Position numbers and translations under genes: made by a program. A stretch of 64,000 nucleotides of DNA from Streptomyces sp. A3M-1-3 (lineage in GTDB: Bacteria > Actinomycetota > Actinomycetes > Streptomycetales > Streptomycetaceae): positions 62,001-126,000 of the forward strand of contig NZ_JANAVP010000017.1 of the NCBI RefSeq assembly GCF_024213665.1. Direction: 5' to 3'. Shown piece by piece: positions 43,533 to 51,665 of this stretch. The notes beneath the pieces are model-generated. The model was not told where the DNA came from. It searched no databases and was given only the letters and a program-made list of their open reading frames with translations. Every line of letters starts with the position of its first letter. Position 1 is the stretch's first letter.

Positions 43533-43967
43533 CTAGTGGCAGCTCGTGCCCTGAGCGCAGGGGGAGCACTTCGAGGAGTCCCGCTCCCACAGCGGCCAGT
43601 CGATGACGAACCCGTGTTGCTCGACCACGGCCGCGGTCCTCATGACCGTGCCGTCGGCCTTGCGGTCGATCTCGGGTATGTGGTGGAGGAACTGTCCGTT
43701 GTTGTACTTCACGCAGAACGCGGCGTAGTTCGCCGTGTCGAGAATGAGCGCGTGCACGGCGACGTCGACCAGCTCGCCGCATCCGAGTTCCAGACCCTCG
43801 CCCATGGTCTCCATGGCGGTGATCAGGTACGCGACGGCCTGACCCATAAGGCGGCCGGCCATCACGCTGTCCATGAGGTAGTCGCGGGTCAGCAGCTGGA
43901 TTTCCCTGTCCCACACCTCCTCGCCCAAGAGTTCCTTTGGATCACGGACTGCTACTGCTGTACCCAT
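43533..43967 (-). CDS. Small protein of unknown function with Cys-rich C-terminus
   Basis: A 144-aa protein. The body is mostly helical (REIQLLTRDYLMDSVMAGRL, then a second helix pair and FCVKYNNGQFLHHIPEID). The end is SSKCSPCAQGTSCH, with Cys134, Cys137, Cys143 and His144. This tail could bind a metal or be a modified peptide core. ATG 43967 has GGGAGG 8 nt upstream; the GTG at 43976 is less well placed. No family is recognised. The neighbouring methyltransferase is the obvious candidate partner. Confidence 0.7.
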   Translation of the reverse strand: MGTAVAVRDPKELLGEEVWDREIQLLTRDYLMDSVMAGRLMGQAVAYLITAMETMGEGLELGCGELVDVAVHALILDTANYAAFCVKYNNGQFLHHIPEIDRKADGTVMRTAAVVEQHGFVIDWPLWERDSSKCSPCAQGTSCH

Positions 43968-44404
43968 ACGGGGCACCTCCCGCTCGAACGGATCTTGCGG
44001 AACCCTCCCCGCCCGTCAGATGCGGTTTCGTCGGAGCCGACGACGAACGGGGAGGGGCTTGCTCCCACCTCGGCTGGTCCCTCATCAGCTTGGCCGTGGG
44101 TTGGGTGCTGACTTCCGAGGTGGGGTGTCTGTGAGGCCGGACTGCGTCCGCCGTGGTGCGGTGATCGGTGAGCCGGTGAGTCACTCGGTGCGGCTGTAGC
44201 GGATGGAACCCGCCAGGCCGTCCTGATGGGGCCGGTGGCGGCCTCGTCGTGGGTGGCGTGCGTGCGCACCCAGCGGGCGAAGTCGTAAGCCTCCGTCGAG
44301 CGGAGCACGATGTGAACCAACCCGTGACCGTTGACCACGTCGTCCGGGTAGACCTCGCCGGGGAGGCTCATGATCCGGGGGTGCTCGTCGTCAGTGAGCC
44401 GCAT
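43952..44404 (-). CDS. Hypothetical protein, possibly disrupted
   Basis: The first ~70 residues look coding (PRIMSLPGEVYPDDVVNGHG, then VHIVLRSTEAYDFARWVRTHA). After about residue 70 the composition becomes Pro/His/Ser-rich and non-protein-like. A neighbouring frame gives LAGSIRYSRTE and a stop near 44180, so a frameshift is possible. No family is recognised. It would lie directly upstream of the Cys-tail gene. Confidence 0.35.
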   Translation of the reverse strand: MRLTDDEHPRIMSLPGEVYPDDVVNGHGLVHIVLRSTEAYDFARWVRTHATHDEAATGPIRTAWRVPSATAAPSDSPAHRSPHHGGRSPASQTPHLGSQHPTHGQADEGPAEVGASPSPFVVGSDETASDGRGGFRKIRSSGRCPVWVQQ

Positions 44405-44692
44405 TCTCGGTACGTCGGGTGGGAGCACTCCCTGACGTGCCTGAACATGGAGGCCGGCGAAGACATTCGATGGCTGCCCCGTCACCAGCTGCCCGAGGGC
44501 ATCACCTTCCCCCTGCGCGGGAACGACTGGTGGCTGTTCGATCACCGCCTCTTGGCTGTTGGGCACTTCGACAACGAGGGCCGAGTCCTGGGTTCCGAGC
44601 TGATCGAGAACCCCGAGGTGGTCGCGGAATGCGTCCGCGTACGAGACCAGCTCTGGGCCCTCGCAGTCCCTCACGTCGAGTACAAGCCCTGA
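44381..44692 (+). CDS. DUF6879-like protein, N-terminally short
   Basis: A protein of about 103 aa matching the C-terminal two thirds of the DUF6879 family: SEPHSRYVGWEHSL, AGEDIRWLPRHQLP, NDWWLFDHRLLAVGHF. Full-length members have about 60 more residues at the N-terminus, which I do not find upstream in any frame, so this may be a truncated copy using GTG 44381. It ends 7 bp before an XRE-DUF5753 gene, the usual partner of this family in streptomycetes. Confidence 0.55.
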   Translation: MLVVSEPHSRYVGWEHSLTCLNMEAGEDIRWLPRHQLPEGITFPLRGNDWWLFDHRLLAVGHFDNEGRVLGSELIENPEVVAECVRVRDQLWALAVPHVEYKP

Positions 44693-44699
44693 CCCGTCA

Positions 44700-45542
44700 G
44701 TGAGTAACCAAGCACAGGAAGCACGGGAAGCGTTGGGTGCCCGGTTGCGAGGGTTCCGCAAAGATGCGGGCTTCTCAAGCGGTCGGGCATTCGCCGCTGC
44801 GACCAGGTGGCAGGAATCAAAGGTTTCCCGGATTGAGAACGGCAGGCAGAACGCGAGTGAGGGCGACATTCGTGTCTGGTGTCGGCACACCGGCTCGGAG
44901 GACCAGGTCGACGACCTGATCGCTACGGTCCGGCACATCGAAGAACTGTGGCTCGAATGGCGCCGCCAACTCCAGGCAGGCGCGGAGCCCCGGCAGCGCA
45001 AGGCCCTGCCGGTCTACGCGAAAACCAAGGTGTTCCGGATCTGGCATCCCACACTTGTGTGGGGGACTCTCCAGACGGCGGAGTACGCAGCCGAGACCTT
45101 CCGTCAGGTCATCGACTTCTACGAGATCCCAAACGACATGGATGCGGCAGTAGCCAAGCGGCTGGAGCGTCAGCAGTACCTGTATCAGGGAGACCGGATC
45201 TTCAACGTGCTACTTGCCGAACAGGCCCTTTACACCAACTTCGGCGGCCCGGAGGTCATGAGAGGCCAGCTCGACCGACTGCTCGCGGTGATGTCCTTGC
45301 CGCGCATGAGCCTGGGGCTCGTCCCAACCTCAGCCCCGATGCTCGTATGGCCTGGCAACTCGTTTTCCATGTTCGACAGCAAGCTCGTGCTCGTAGAGAC
45401 CTACTCGGCAGAGTTCTCGGTCGCTCAGCCACGAGAGATCGCGCTCTACGCGAAGGCGTTCGACCTTCTCAAGCGGTCGGCGGTGTACGGCCAGTCGGCA
45501 AGGGCGTTGATCACGCGTGCTCTTGAGCGGTTGGACTTGTAG
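44700..45542 (+). CDS. XRE-family regulator with DUF5753
   Basis: A 280-aa regulator. The N-terminal XRE HTH (about 8-65) includes SGRAFAAATRWQESKVSRIENGRQ, and the DUF5753 effector domain covers about 95-275 (LVWGTLQTAEYAAETF, ERQQYLY, VETYSAEF). Such regulators pair with small partner proteins in streptomycete development and antibiotic control. GTG 44700 directly follows the DUF6879-like gene. Confidence 0.9.
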   Translation: MSNQAQEAREALGARLRGFRKDAGFSSGRAFAAATRWQESKVSRIENGRQNASEGDIRVWCRHTGSEDQVDDLIATVRHIEELWLEWRRQLQAGAEPRQRKALPVYAKTKVFRIWHPTLVWGTLQTAEYAAETFRQVIDFYEIPNDMDAAVAKRLERQQYLYQGDRIFNVLLAEQALYTNFGGPEVMRGQLDRLLAVMSLPRMSLGLVPTSAPMLVWPGNSFSMFDSKLVLVETYSAEFSVAQPREIALYAKAFDLLKRSAVYGQSARALITRALERLDL

Positions 45543-45758
45543 TTCTCTGCCGCACGACCTCGGAAGGCGCGCAAGTTCGAGGGCTACCCGCGGCGGCGTC
45601 GTGGGGCGAGGGCGATGCCGTAGCCGGCCGTGGTCTCGGGTCCGCCGAGCGTGGGAAGGCGGCGGTGAGGCCGATGAGGGTCTGCACGACGGTGCGGCCG
45701 GCCAGGAGGACGTGCCGAGTAGTCTGCATAACCATTCGCTGAGATCTTGGAGCATGTT

Positions 45759-46556
45759 TTGCTTACTGTGACGTCCGTGAATGTAAACGGGCTGCGCGCC
45801 GCCGCCAAAAAGGGCTTCGTGCCGTGGCTGGCCGGGACGGCCGCCGATGTCATCTGCCTCCAGGAGGTACGGGCCGAGGCTCAGCAGCTCCCGGAGGAGG
45901 TCAGGCAGCCCGAGGGCTGGCACGCCGTACACGCCCCGGCCGCGGCCAAGGGCCGGGCCGGGGTCTCGCTCTACACCCGGCGCGCGCCGGAGCGGGTGCA
46001 GGTCGGCTTCGGCAGCAGCGAGTTCGACGGCAGCGGGCGGTACGTCGAGGCGGACCTGCCGGGCGTCACGGTCGCGAGCCTGTACCTGCCCTCGGGAGAC
46101 GTCGGCACCGAGCGGCAGGACGAGAAAGTCCGCTTCATGGGCGAGTTCCTGCCGTACCTCAAGGAGCTGAAGGAGCGGGCGGCGGCAGGCGGGCGCGATG
46201 TCCTGGTCTGCGGCGACTGGAACATCGCCCACCAGGAGGCGGACCTGAAGAACTGGAAGGCCAACCGGAAGAACTCCGGCTTCCTGCCGGAGGAGCGTGC
46301 GTGGCTGTCCCGGGTGTTCGGTGAGGCGGAGTACGTCGATGTGGTGCGGGCCCTGCATCCGGAACAGGAGGGGCCGTACTCGTGGTGGTCGTACCGAGGG
46401 CGCGCTTTCGACAACGATGCAGGCTGGCGCATCGATCTTCTCGTCAGTTCACCTCGCTTGGTGGAGCGCGCGGTCAAGGCCTACGTCGAACGGGCCGCGA
46501 CGCATGGCGAGCGCTGGAGCGACCACGCGCCGGTGACGGCCGTCTTCGACCTGTAG
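45759..46556 (+). CDS. xth: Exodeoxyribonuclease III (AP endonuclease)
   Basis: The 265-aa ExoIII-type DNA-repair nuclease has the EEP fold: metal-binding SVNVNG and LQEVRAE, CGDWNIAHQEADLKN, WRIDLLVSS and the C-terminal WSDHAPV with catalytic Asp-His. It cleaves at abasic sites and acts as a 3' exonuclease. The open frame begins at TTG 45747, but TTG 45759 (MLTVTSVNVNG) has GGAG at the right spacing and matches relatives. Confidence 0.93.
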   Translation: MLTVTSVNVNGLRAAAKKGFVPWLAGTAADVICLQEVRAEAQQLPEEVRQPEGWHAVHAPAAAKGRAGVSLYTRRAPERVQVGFGSSEFDGSGRYVEADLPGVTVASLYLPSGDVGTERQDEKVRFMGEFLPYLKELKERAAAGGRDVLVCGDWNIAHQEADLKNWKANRKNSGFLPEERAWLSRVFGEAEYVDVVRALHPEQEGPYSWWSYRGRAFDNDAGWRIDLLVSSPRLVERAVKAYVERAATHGERWSDHAPVTAVFDL

Positions 46557-46568
46557 GCGGACAGCGGT

Positions 46569-46613
46569 AAGCCCCGCCCGGCTCGTATTGTTCGTCGTCG
46601 CCGGACGGGGCTT
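46569..46613. terminator. Terminator of exonuclease III gene
   Basis: A 14-bp stem with one mismatch (AAGCCCCGCCCGGC / GCCGGACGGGGCTT) and a 17-nt loop, 13 bp after the stop. Confidence 0.8.
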
Positions 46614-47037
46614 GGGAGGTGTCCCGCTCAGTGCTCGCGTGGGTGGTACGGCTCTCGGGTGGCTCTGCCGCGCCAGGGCTCCGGTCCCGGGCACGGCGGG
46701 GGTGCCGGGGGAGCGATGGCCATGCCACAGGCGAAGCAGAAGTGCCAGCCCGTCTCGCCTGGTCGGGCACGACTCGCCTCTCCTGCATCTGCGCCGGCAG
46801 GGTGATGGCGGCATGTTTTCCCGGTTTGCCGAGCATGCCGAGGAGCTGTGGAGCCGGGCCGTCCCTGTCGAGTAGGCGGCAGGCCGGGGTGCTAAACCGA
46901 GTGCCTGGTGGCCATTCTCGCTGTCCAGGCGCTCAACGAGATGCTGGGCCTGCACGAGTGTGATCTCTGCCCGCCTGGGCCGAACTGGGGTCATGAACCA
47001 AGTTGGTTGAGTGACCCCGGCACCTGCGCGCCGTGGG
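46614..47037. other. Gene-poor stretch with a start-less zinc-ribbon-like reading frame
   Basis: No complete gene is supported. On the reverse strand, 46628-46893 is open, with CRHHPAGAD then GETGWHFCFACGMAIAPPAP, a C-x-HH...C-x2-C pattern that looks like a small metal-binding protein. There is no ATG, GTG or TTG in frame, so it may be a remnant. Confidence 0.35.
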
Positions 47038-47739
47038 TCAGTCCTGCCCCGGGCGGGCGAGTCTGCGGTCCATTGCCATCGACAGCTCCGCCTCCACCAC
47101 GCTCTTGGCCAGCGGGCGCAGCCGTTCCAGTGCGTCGCCGATGTCGTCCGGGCCCTTGGCCATGTGGGTGCCCACGAGTGAGGTGAAGAGGCCGGCCATC
47201 GCGTCCGCGTGCTCGCGCACCTGGCGGCCGGCCGCGAGTACGGCGGCGAGCGGGACGCCCTCGCGGACAAGGGCGGCGGAGACGTCCAGCAGCCGGCGGC
47301 TGATGTGGACGATCTGGTCTCCGTCGGTGGCCAGGTAGCCGAGGTCGAGCGCGGCGGCCAGGTTCTCCGCGGTGACCTCGCCCTCGAAGTAGTCGGCCAG
47401 ATCCTCGGGCGTGAGTCGGACAGGGGTCTCCTCGGTCCACTGCGGGAGCTCGCCGAGGCCGAGGAGTTCGCCGACGTCGCGGCCGTGCTCGAACGCGGTG
47501 ATCAGTTCGGCGATGCCGCCCAGGGTGTGGCCGCGTTCGAGAAGGGCGGCGATGGTCCGGAGCCGGGCCAGGTGGTGTTCGTCGTACCAGGCGATGCGGC
47601 CCTCGCGGCGGGGCGGCGGGATCAGCTTGCGCTCGCGGTAGAAGCGCAGGGTGCGCACTGTGATACCGGCCTCCTTGGCCAGTTCGGCCATGCGGTACTC
47701 GCGTACGGTGCCTTTGTCGCTCTCCTGTGCTTCTGCCAC
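47038..47739 (-). CDS. MerR-family transcriptional regulator
   Basis: A 233-aa protein with an N-terminal MerR winged helix (about 15-85: YRMAELAKEAGITVRTLRFYRERKLI, then HHLARLRTIAALLERGHTLGGIAELI) and an all-helical effector domain. GTG start. It is divergent from the monooxygenase operon and is its likely regulator. Confidence 0.9.
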   Translation of the reverse strand: MAEAQESDKGTVREYRMAELAKEAGITVRTLRFYRERKLIPPPRREGRIAWYDEHHLARLRTIAALLERGHTLGGIAELITAFEHGRDVGELLGLGELPQWTEETPVRLTPEDLADYFEGEVTAENLAAALDLGYLATDGDQIVHISRRLLDVSAALVREGVPLAAVLAAGRQVREHADAMAGLFTSLVGTHMAKGPDDIGDALERLRPLAKSVVEAELSMAMDRRLARPGQD

Positions 47740-47820
47740 AACGGCAGCCTATGTCGTGGAGGCCGGGGCGCGGCGAGCCCCATACCGTCGGTAACTTTCC
47801 TGCGCCGGACCCCTACCCAT

Positions 47821-47841
47821 GAGTACGGGGCTGCTCTACTC
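47821..47841. promoter_or_regulatory. GAGTA-n11-TACTC dyad in the MerR/monooxygenase intergenic region
   Basis: A short spaced inverted repeat of MerR-site size between the divergent genes, 53 bp before the monooxygenase ATG. Candidate operator only. Confidence 0.3.
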
Positions 47842-47893
47842 TCCGAACCGTGCCAGTGATTGCTGGCAGGGTCGCAGGACAGCTGGAGGCGGC

Positions 47894-49423
47894 ATGGCCG
47901 AGCACGAGCATGTACGAGTGGCGGTGATCGGATCCGGATTCGGCGGCCTCGGCGCCGCGGTCCGGCTGCGCCGGGAAGGGATCACCGACTTCGTGGTCCT
48001 GGAGCGCGCGGACTCCGTCGGCGGCACCTGGCGGGACAACAGCTATCCGGGCTGTGCCTGCGACGTGCCCTCGCATCTGTACTCGTTCTCGTTCGCCCCC
48101 AACCCCGACTGGCCGCGTACGTTCTCCGGCCAGCCGCACATCCGCGCGTACCTGGAGCATGTAGCCGACACCTTCGGGCTGCGCCCGCACATCCGGCTGA
48201 ACGCCGAGGTGCGGATGATGCGCTGGGACAGCGACGCGCTCCAGTGGGAGATCGAGACCGCCAACGGCCGGCTGACCGCCGATGTCGTCGTCTCCGCGAC
48301 CGGACCGCTCTCCGACCCCAAGATCCCCGACATCCCGGGCCTCGCGGAGTTCCCCGGCAAGGTCTTCCACTCCGCCCGCTGGGACCACGACTACGACCTC
48401 AGTGGCAAGCGCGTCGCGATGATCGGGACCGGCGCCTCGGCCATCCAGATCGTCCCGGCGATCCAGCCGAAGGCCGGCCGGCTGACCCTCTTCCAGCGCA
48501 CGCCGCCGTGGGTGATGCCGCGCATGGACCGCGCGATCACCGGCGCCGAGCGCTGGCTGCACCGGCAGCTGCCGTTCACCGGGAGCGCGCGCCGCGGCCT
48601 GCTGTGGGGGATCCGCGAGCTGCAGGTGAGCGCCTTCACCAAGCACCCGAACCAGCTGTGGCTCATCGAGTCGCTCGCCAAGTCCAACATCGCGCGCTCC
48701 GTCAAGGACCCCGCACTGCGGGCCAGGCTGACGCCCTCGTACCGCATCGGCTGCAAGCGCATCCTGCTGTCGAGCGAGTACTACCCGGCGCTCGCCAAGC
48801 CCAATGTGGACGTCGTCGCCTCCGGGCTGACCGAGGTGCGCGGATCGACGCTGATCGCGGCCGATTGCAGCGAGACCGAGGCCGATGTGATCATTTTCGG
48901 TACCGGCTTCCATGTCACCGACATGCCGATCGCCGACCGGGTCGTCGGAGTCAACGGCACCACGCTCGCCGAGGAGTGGAAGGGCGGCATGGAGTCGCTG
49001 CGCGGCGCGACCGCCGCCGGCTTCCCCAACTGGATGACGATCATCGGCCCGAACACCGGGCTGGGCAACAGCTCGATGATCCTGATGATCGAGTCGCAGC
49101 TCAACTACATGGCCGACTATCTGCGCCAACTGACCACCCTCGGCGGGAAGGCCGCACTCGCGGCCAGGCCGTCCGCCGTGCACGCGTGGAACCGCCGGGT
49201 GCAGGAGCGGATGAAGCGGACCGTGTGGAACACGGGCGGCTGCACCAGCTGGTACCTGGACGCCAACGGGCGCAATACGACCATCTGGCCCGGTACAACC
49301 GGTGAGTTCCGGCGCGCGACCCGCGAGGTCGACCTCGCCGAGTACGAGGTGCTGCGGGTGCGGGCGGCGGCTGCCGTCTCCGCCGAAGCAGACGCCGAAG
49401 AGGCCGAGGAAGTGTCCGCATGA
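47894..49423 (+). CDS. Flavin-containing monooxygenase, Baeyer-Villiger type
   Basis: A 509-aa FAD/NADPH enzyme. FAD site GSGFGGLG (13-20), the Baeyer-Villiger fingerprint FxGxxxHxxxW at Phe153-Gly155-His159-Trp163, and NADPH site GTGASAIQIVP. These enzymes insert oxygen into ketones or oxidise heteroatoms. ATG 47894 has GGAGG just upstream and removes a 25-residue unlikely extension. It is first in a coupled operon with a hydrolase and an SDR, the same enzyme types as the mycobacterial mymA-lipR-adhD set linked to acid stress and envelope lipids. Confidence 0.92.
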   Translation: MAEHEHVRVAVIGSGFGGLGAAVRLRREGITDFVVLERADSVGGTWRDNSYPGCACDVPSHLYSFSFAPNPDWPRTFSGQPHIRAYLEHVADTFGLRPHIRLNAEVRMMRWDSDALQWEIETANGRLTADVVVSATGPLSDPKIPDIPGLAEFPGKVFHSARWDHDYDLSGKRVAMIGTGASAIQIVPAIQPKAGRLTLFQRTPPWVMPRMDRAITGAERWLHRQLPFTGSARRGLLWGIRELQVSAFTKHPNQLWLIESLAKSNIARSVKDPALRARLTPSYRIGCKRILLSSEYYPALAKPNVDVVASGLTEVRGSTLIAADCSETEADVIIFGTGFHVTDMPIADRVVGVNGTTLAEEWKGGMESLRGATAAGFPNWMTIIGPNTGLGNSSMILMIESQLNYMADYLRQLTTLGGKAALAARPSAVHAWNRRVQERMKRTVWNTGGCTSWYLDANGRNTTIWPGTTGEFRRATREVDLAEYEVLRVRAAAAVSAEADAEEAEEVSA

Positions 49424-50415
49424 GCCGGCTGATGCACGTCGTCGACGGGCCGTACGCGCCCCCCGCAGCCGGACGCGAGCTGACCGCCGTCTCCGCCGAC
49501 GGGTCCCGGCTGCACGTCGAGGTGCACGGCCCCGCCGGCGCGCCCGCCGTCGTGCTCGCGCACGGCTGGACCTGCTCGACCGCCTTCTGGGCCGCGCAGA
49601 TCCGGGGGCTGGCCGACAGCCACCGGGTGATCGTCTACGACCAGCGCGGCCACGGACGCAGTCCCGCGCCCGCCGCGTCCGGCGGCTACAGCACGCACGC
49701 ACTCGCCGACGACCTGGAGGCTGTGCTCGGCGCGGCCCTGGAGCCCGGCGAGAAGGCCATGCTCGTCGGCCACTCCATGGGCGGCATGACGCTGATGGCG
49801 AGCGCCGGGCGGGCGAAGTTCCAGGAGCACGCCGCCGCCGTACTGCTGTGCAGCACCGGCAGCTCGCGGCTGGTCGCCGAATCGCTCGTACTGCCGCTCC
49901 GCCCCGGGCGTATACGGACCAGGCTCACCCGCTCGGTCCTGGGCTCGCGCGTCCCCCTCGGGCCGGTCACGCCGCTGGCCAAGCGGATCCTGAAGTACGG
50001 GACCATGGGACCGGGCGCGTCCCCCGACAAGGTTGAGGCGTGCGCCCGCATCGTGCACGCCTGCCCGCGCGTGGTGCGGCACGGCTGGTCGCACGTCCTC
50101 AGCGAACTGGATCTCGAGGCCGCGGTACTGGAGATACGGGTGCCCACCGCCGTGATCGGCGGCACCGCCGACCGGCTCACCCCGATCGTGCACTCCCGCG
50201 CCCTCGCGGCCGTCCTTCCCGAGTGCGTCGGCCTCACCGAACTCGCGGGGGTGGGGCACATGACCCCGGTCGAGGCGCCGGAGGCGGTCACCGGCTCGAT
50301 CCGTGAACTCGTTTCCCAGCACGTACTGGCACCGGCCGAGCGGTCGGCCGAGCGGTCGGCCGAGCGGTCGGCCGAGGAGCCGGCCGAGGAGCAGGCCAAG
50401 GAGGGGGCGCTGTGA
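49420..50415 (+). CDS. Alpha/beta hydrolase
   Basis: A 331-aa serine hydrolase. HGW oxyanion motif, nucleophile Ser119 in GHSMGG, Asp251 in GTADRLTP and His280 in GVGHMTP form a complete triad. It would cleave an ester such as the product of the preceding monooxygenase (inferred). Its ATG overlaps the monooxygenase stop. The C-terminal tail AERSAERSAERSAEEPAEEQ is a 12-bp repeat expansion outside the fold. Confidence 0.9.
   Translation: MSRLMHVVDGPYAPPAAGRELTAVSADGSRLHVEVHGPAGAPAVVLAHGWTCSTAFWAAQIRGLADSHRVIVYDQRGHGRSPAPAASGGYSTHALADDLEAVLGAALEPGEKAMLVGHSMGGMTLMASAGRAKFQEHAAAVLLCSTGSSRLVAESLVLPLRPGRIRTRLTRSVLGSRVPLGPVTPLAKRILKYGTMGPGASPDKVEACARIVHACPRVVRHGWSHVLSELDLEAAVLEIRVPTAVIGGTADRLTPIVHSRALAAVLPECVGLTELAGVGHMTPVEAPEAVTGSIRELVSQHVLAPAERSAERSAERSAEEPAEEQAKEGAL
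50338..50373. repeat. 12-bp tandem repeat (GAGCGGTCGGCC x3) at the hydrolase C-terminus
   Basis: Three in-frame copies encode ERSA repeats, followed by degenerate GAGGAGCCGGCC-like units. Confidence 0.8.
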
Positions 50416-51296
50416 GCGCACGCAGGAGTCTGGAAGGTCAGGTCGTCGTCGTCACGGGCGCGGCAAGGGGTGTGGGCGAGCTGCTGGCCCGCAAGCTCTC
50501 CGCGCGCGGCGCGAAGGTGGCGCTGGTGGGCCTGGAGCCCGACGCGCTGAAGGAGGTGTCCGAACGGCTGCACACCGACAGCGACCACTGGTGCGTGGAT
50601 GTCACCGACCACGAGGCCATGGCGCGGGTGGCGCAGGAGGTCAAGCAGCGCTTCGGGAAGGTCGACATCGTCGTGGCGAACGCCGGTGTCGCCGCCGGGG
50701 GTCCGTTCGTGGACTCCGATCCCGACGCGTGGCGGCGGGTCATCGAGGTCAATCTGATCGGCGGAGCGGTCACGGGACGCGCGTTCCTGCCCGTACTCAT
50801 GGAGAGCCGGGGCTACTTCCTGCAGATCGCGTCGTTGGCCGCGATCACTCCGGCGCCGATGATGACCGCGTACTGCGCGTCCAAGTCGGGGGTTGAGGCC
50901 TTCGCGCACAGCCTGCGCGCAGAGGTCGGCTACAAGGGTGTACGGGTCGGCGTCGGCTATCTGTCGTGGACCGACACGGACATGGTCCGGGGCGCCGACC
51001 AGGACGAGGTGATGCGTGAGCTGCGCCAGCGGCTGCCCTGGCCGTCGAACCGTACGTACCCGCTCGGCCCCGCGGTGGACCGCATCGTCGCCGGGATCGA
51101 GCGGCGGTCGGCCCATGTGTACGCGCAGTGGTGGCTGCGTGGGATGCAGTCGGTGCGGGGGTATCTGCCGGGCATCATCGCCGCTGTCGGGCAGCGGGAG
51201 ATGAAGCGGTTCGAACCGCGTCTCGCCAGTGTCAGCAAGGGACTTGTGGGGGCGGGCGGGGCCGCGGACGAGAAGGAACGCACCCAGCACCGTTGA
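50412..51296 (+). CDS. Short-chain dehydrogenase/reductase
   Basis: A 294-aa NAD(P)-dependent SDR. Cofactor loop TGAARGVGE, the ANAG motif, active Tyr154 and Lys158 in YCASK, with catalytic Ser in IASLA. The GTG start overlaps the hydrolase stop by 4 bp. It completes the monooxygenase-hydrolase-SDR operon, probably supplying or removing a carbonyl substrate. Confidence 0.92.
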   Translation: MSARRSLEGQVVVVTGAARGVGELLARKLSARGAKVALVGLEPDALKEVSERLHTDSDHWCVDVTDHEAMARVAQEVKQRFGKVDIVVANAGVAAGGPFVDSDPDAWRRVIEVNLIGGAVTGRAFLPVLMESRGYFLQIASLAAITPAPMMTAYCASKSGVEAFAHSLRAEVGYKGVRVGVGYLSWTDTDMVRGADQDEVMRELRQRLPWPSNRTYPLGPAVDRIVAGIERRSAHVYAQWWLRGMQSVRGYLPGIIAAVGQREMKRFEPRLASVSKGLVGAGGAADEKERTQHR

Positions 51297-51373
51297 TCGA
51301 AATGCGTGGAATGTCGGCCCGTGTCAGTCTGGTCGAGGCCCAATCCCGCACACCCCACTAGGAGTGAACTTCC

Positions 51374-51559
51374 ATGGGCATTTCGGACCAGTTCAGGGAC
51401 AAGGCGCAGGAACTCGCCGACCAGGCCAAGCAGAAGGCGGGCAAGGCCAAGGACGAGCCGTCGCGGCGTAAGTCGCAGGACCCCGACCGGGCGCGGATGG
51501 AAGAGGAGCGGCTGGCCGAGGAGGCGCGTCGGAAGTTCGACGACGACTACGACGTCTGA
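51374..51559 (+). CDS. Small hydrophilic charged protein
   Basis: A 61-aa, Lys/Glu/Asp-rich, probably helical protein (MGISDQFRDKAQELADQAKQ...) of the size and composition of CsbD-like or small stress-associated actinobacterial proteins. It has its own upstream gap of 77 bp and a strong terminator. Function not recognised. Confidence 0.6.
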   Translation: MGISDQFRDKAQELADQAKQKAGKAKDEPSRRKSQDPDRARMEEERLAEEARRKFDDDYDV

Positions 51560-51583
51560 CCTGCTGACACGCTCACTGCGTCA

Positions 51584-51637
51584 TGAGACGAACGCCAAGG
51601 GGCGCCCCGCCGGGTGCGCCCCTTGGCGTTCGTCTCA
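51584..51637. terminator. Very strong bidirectional terminator
   Basis: A perfect 22-bp stem (TGAGACGAACGCC...GGGGCGC with its complement) and a 10-nt loop between the convergent small gene and tricorn gene. Confidence 0.93.
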
Positions 51638-51665
51638 ACAGCCGTTCGTCTCAACAGCCGTGGCC

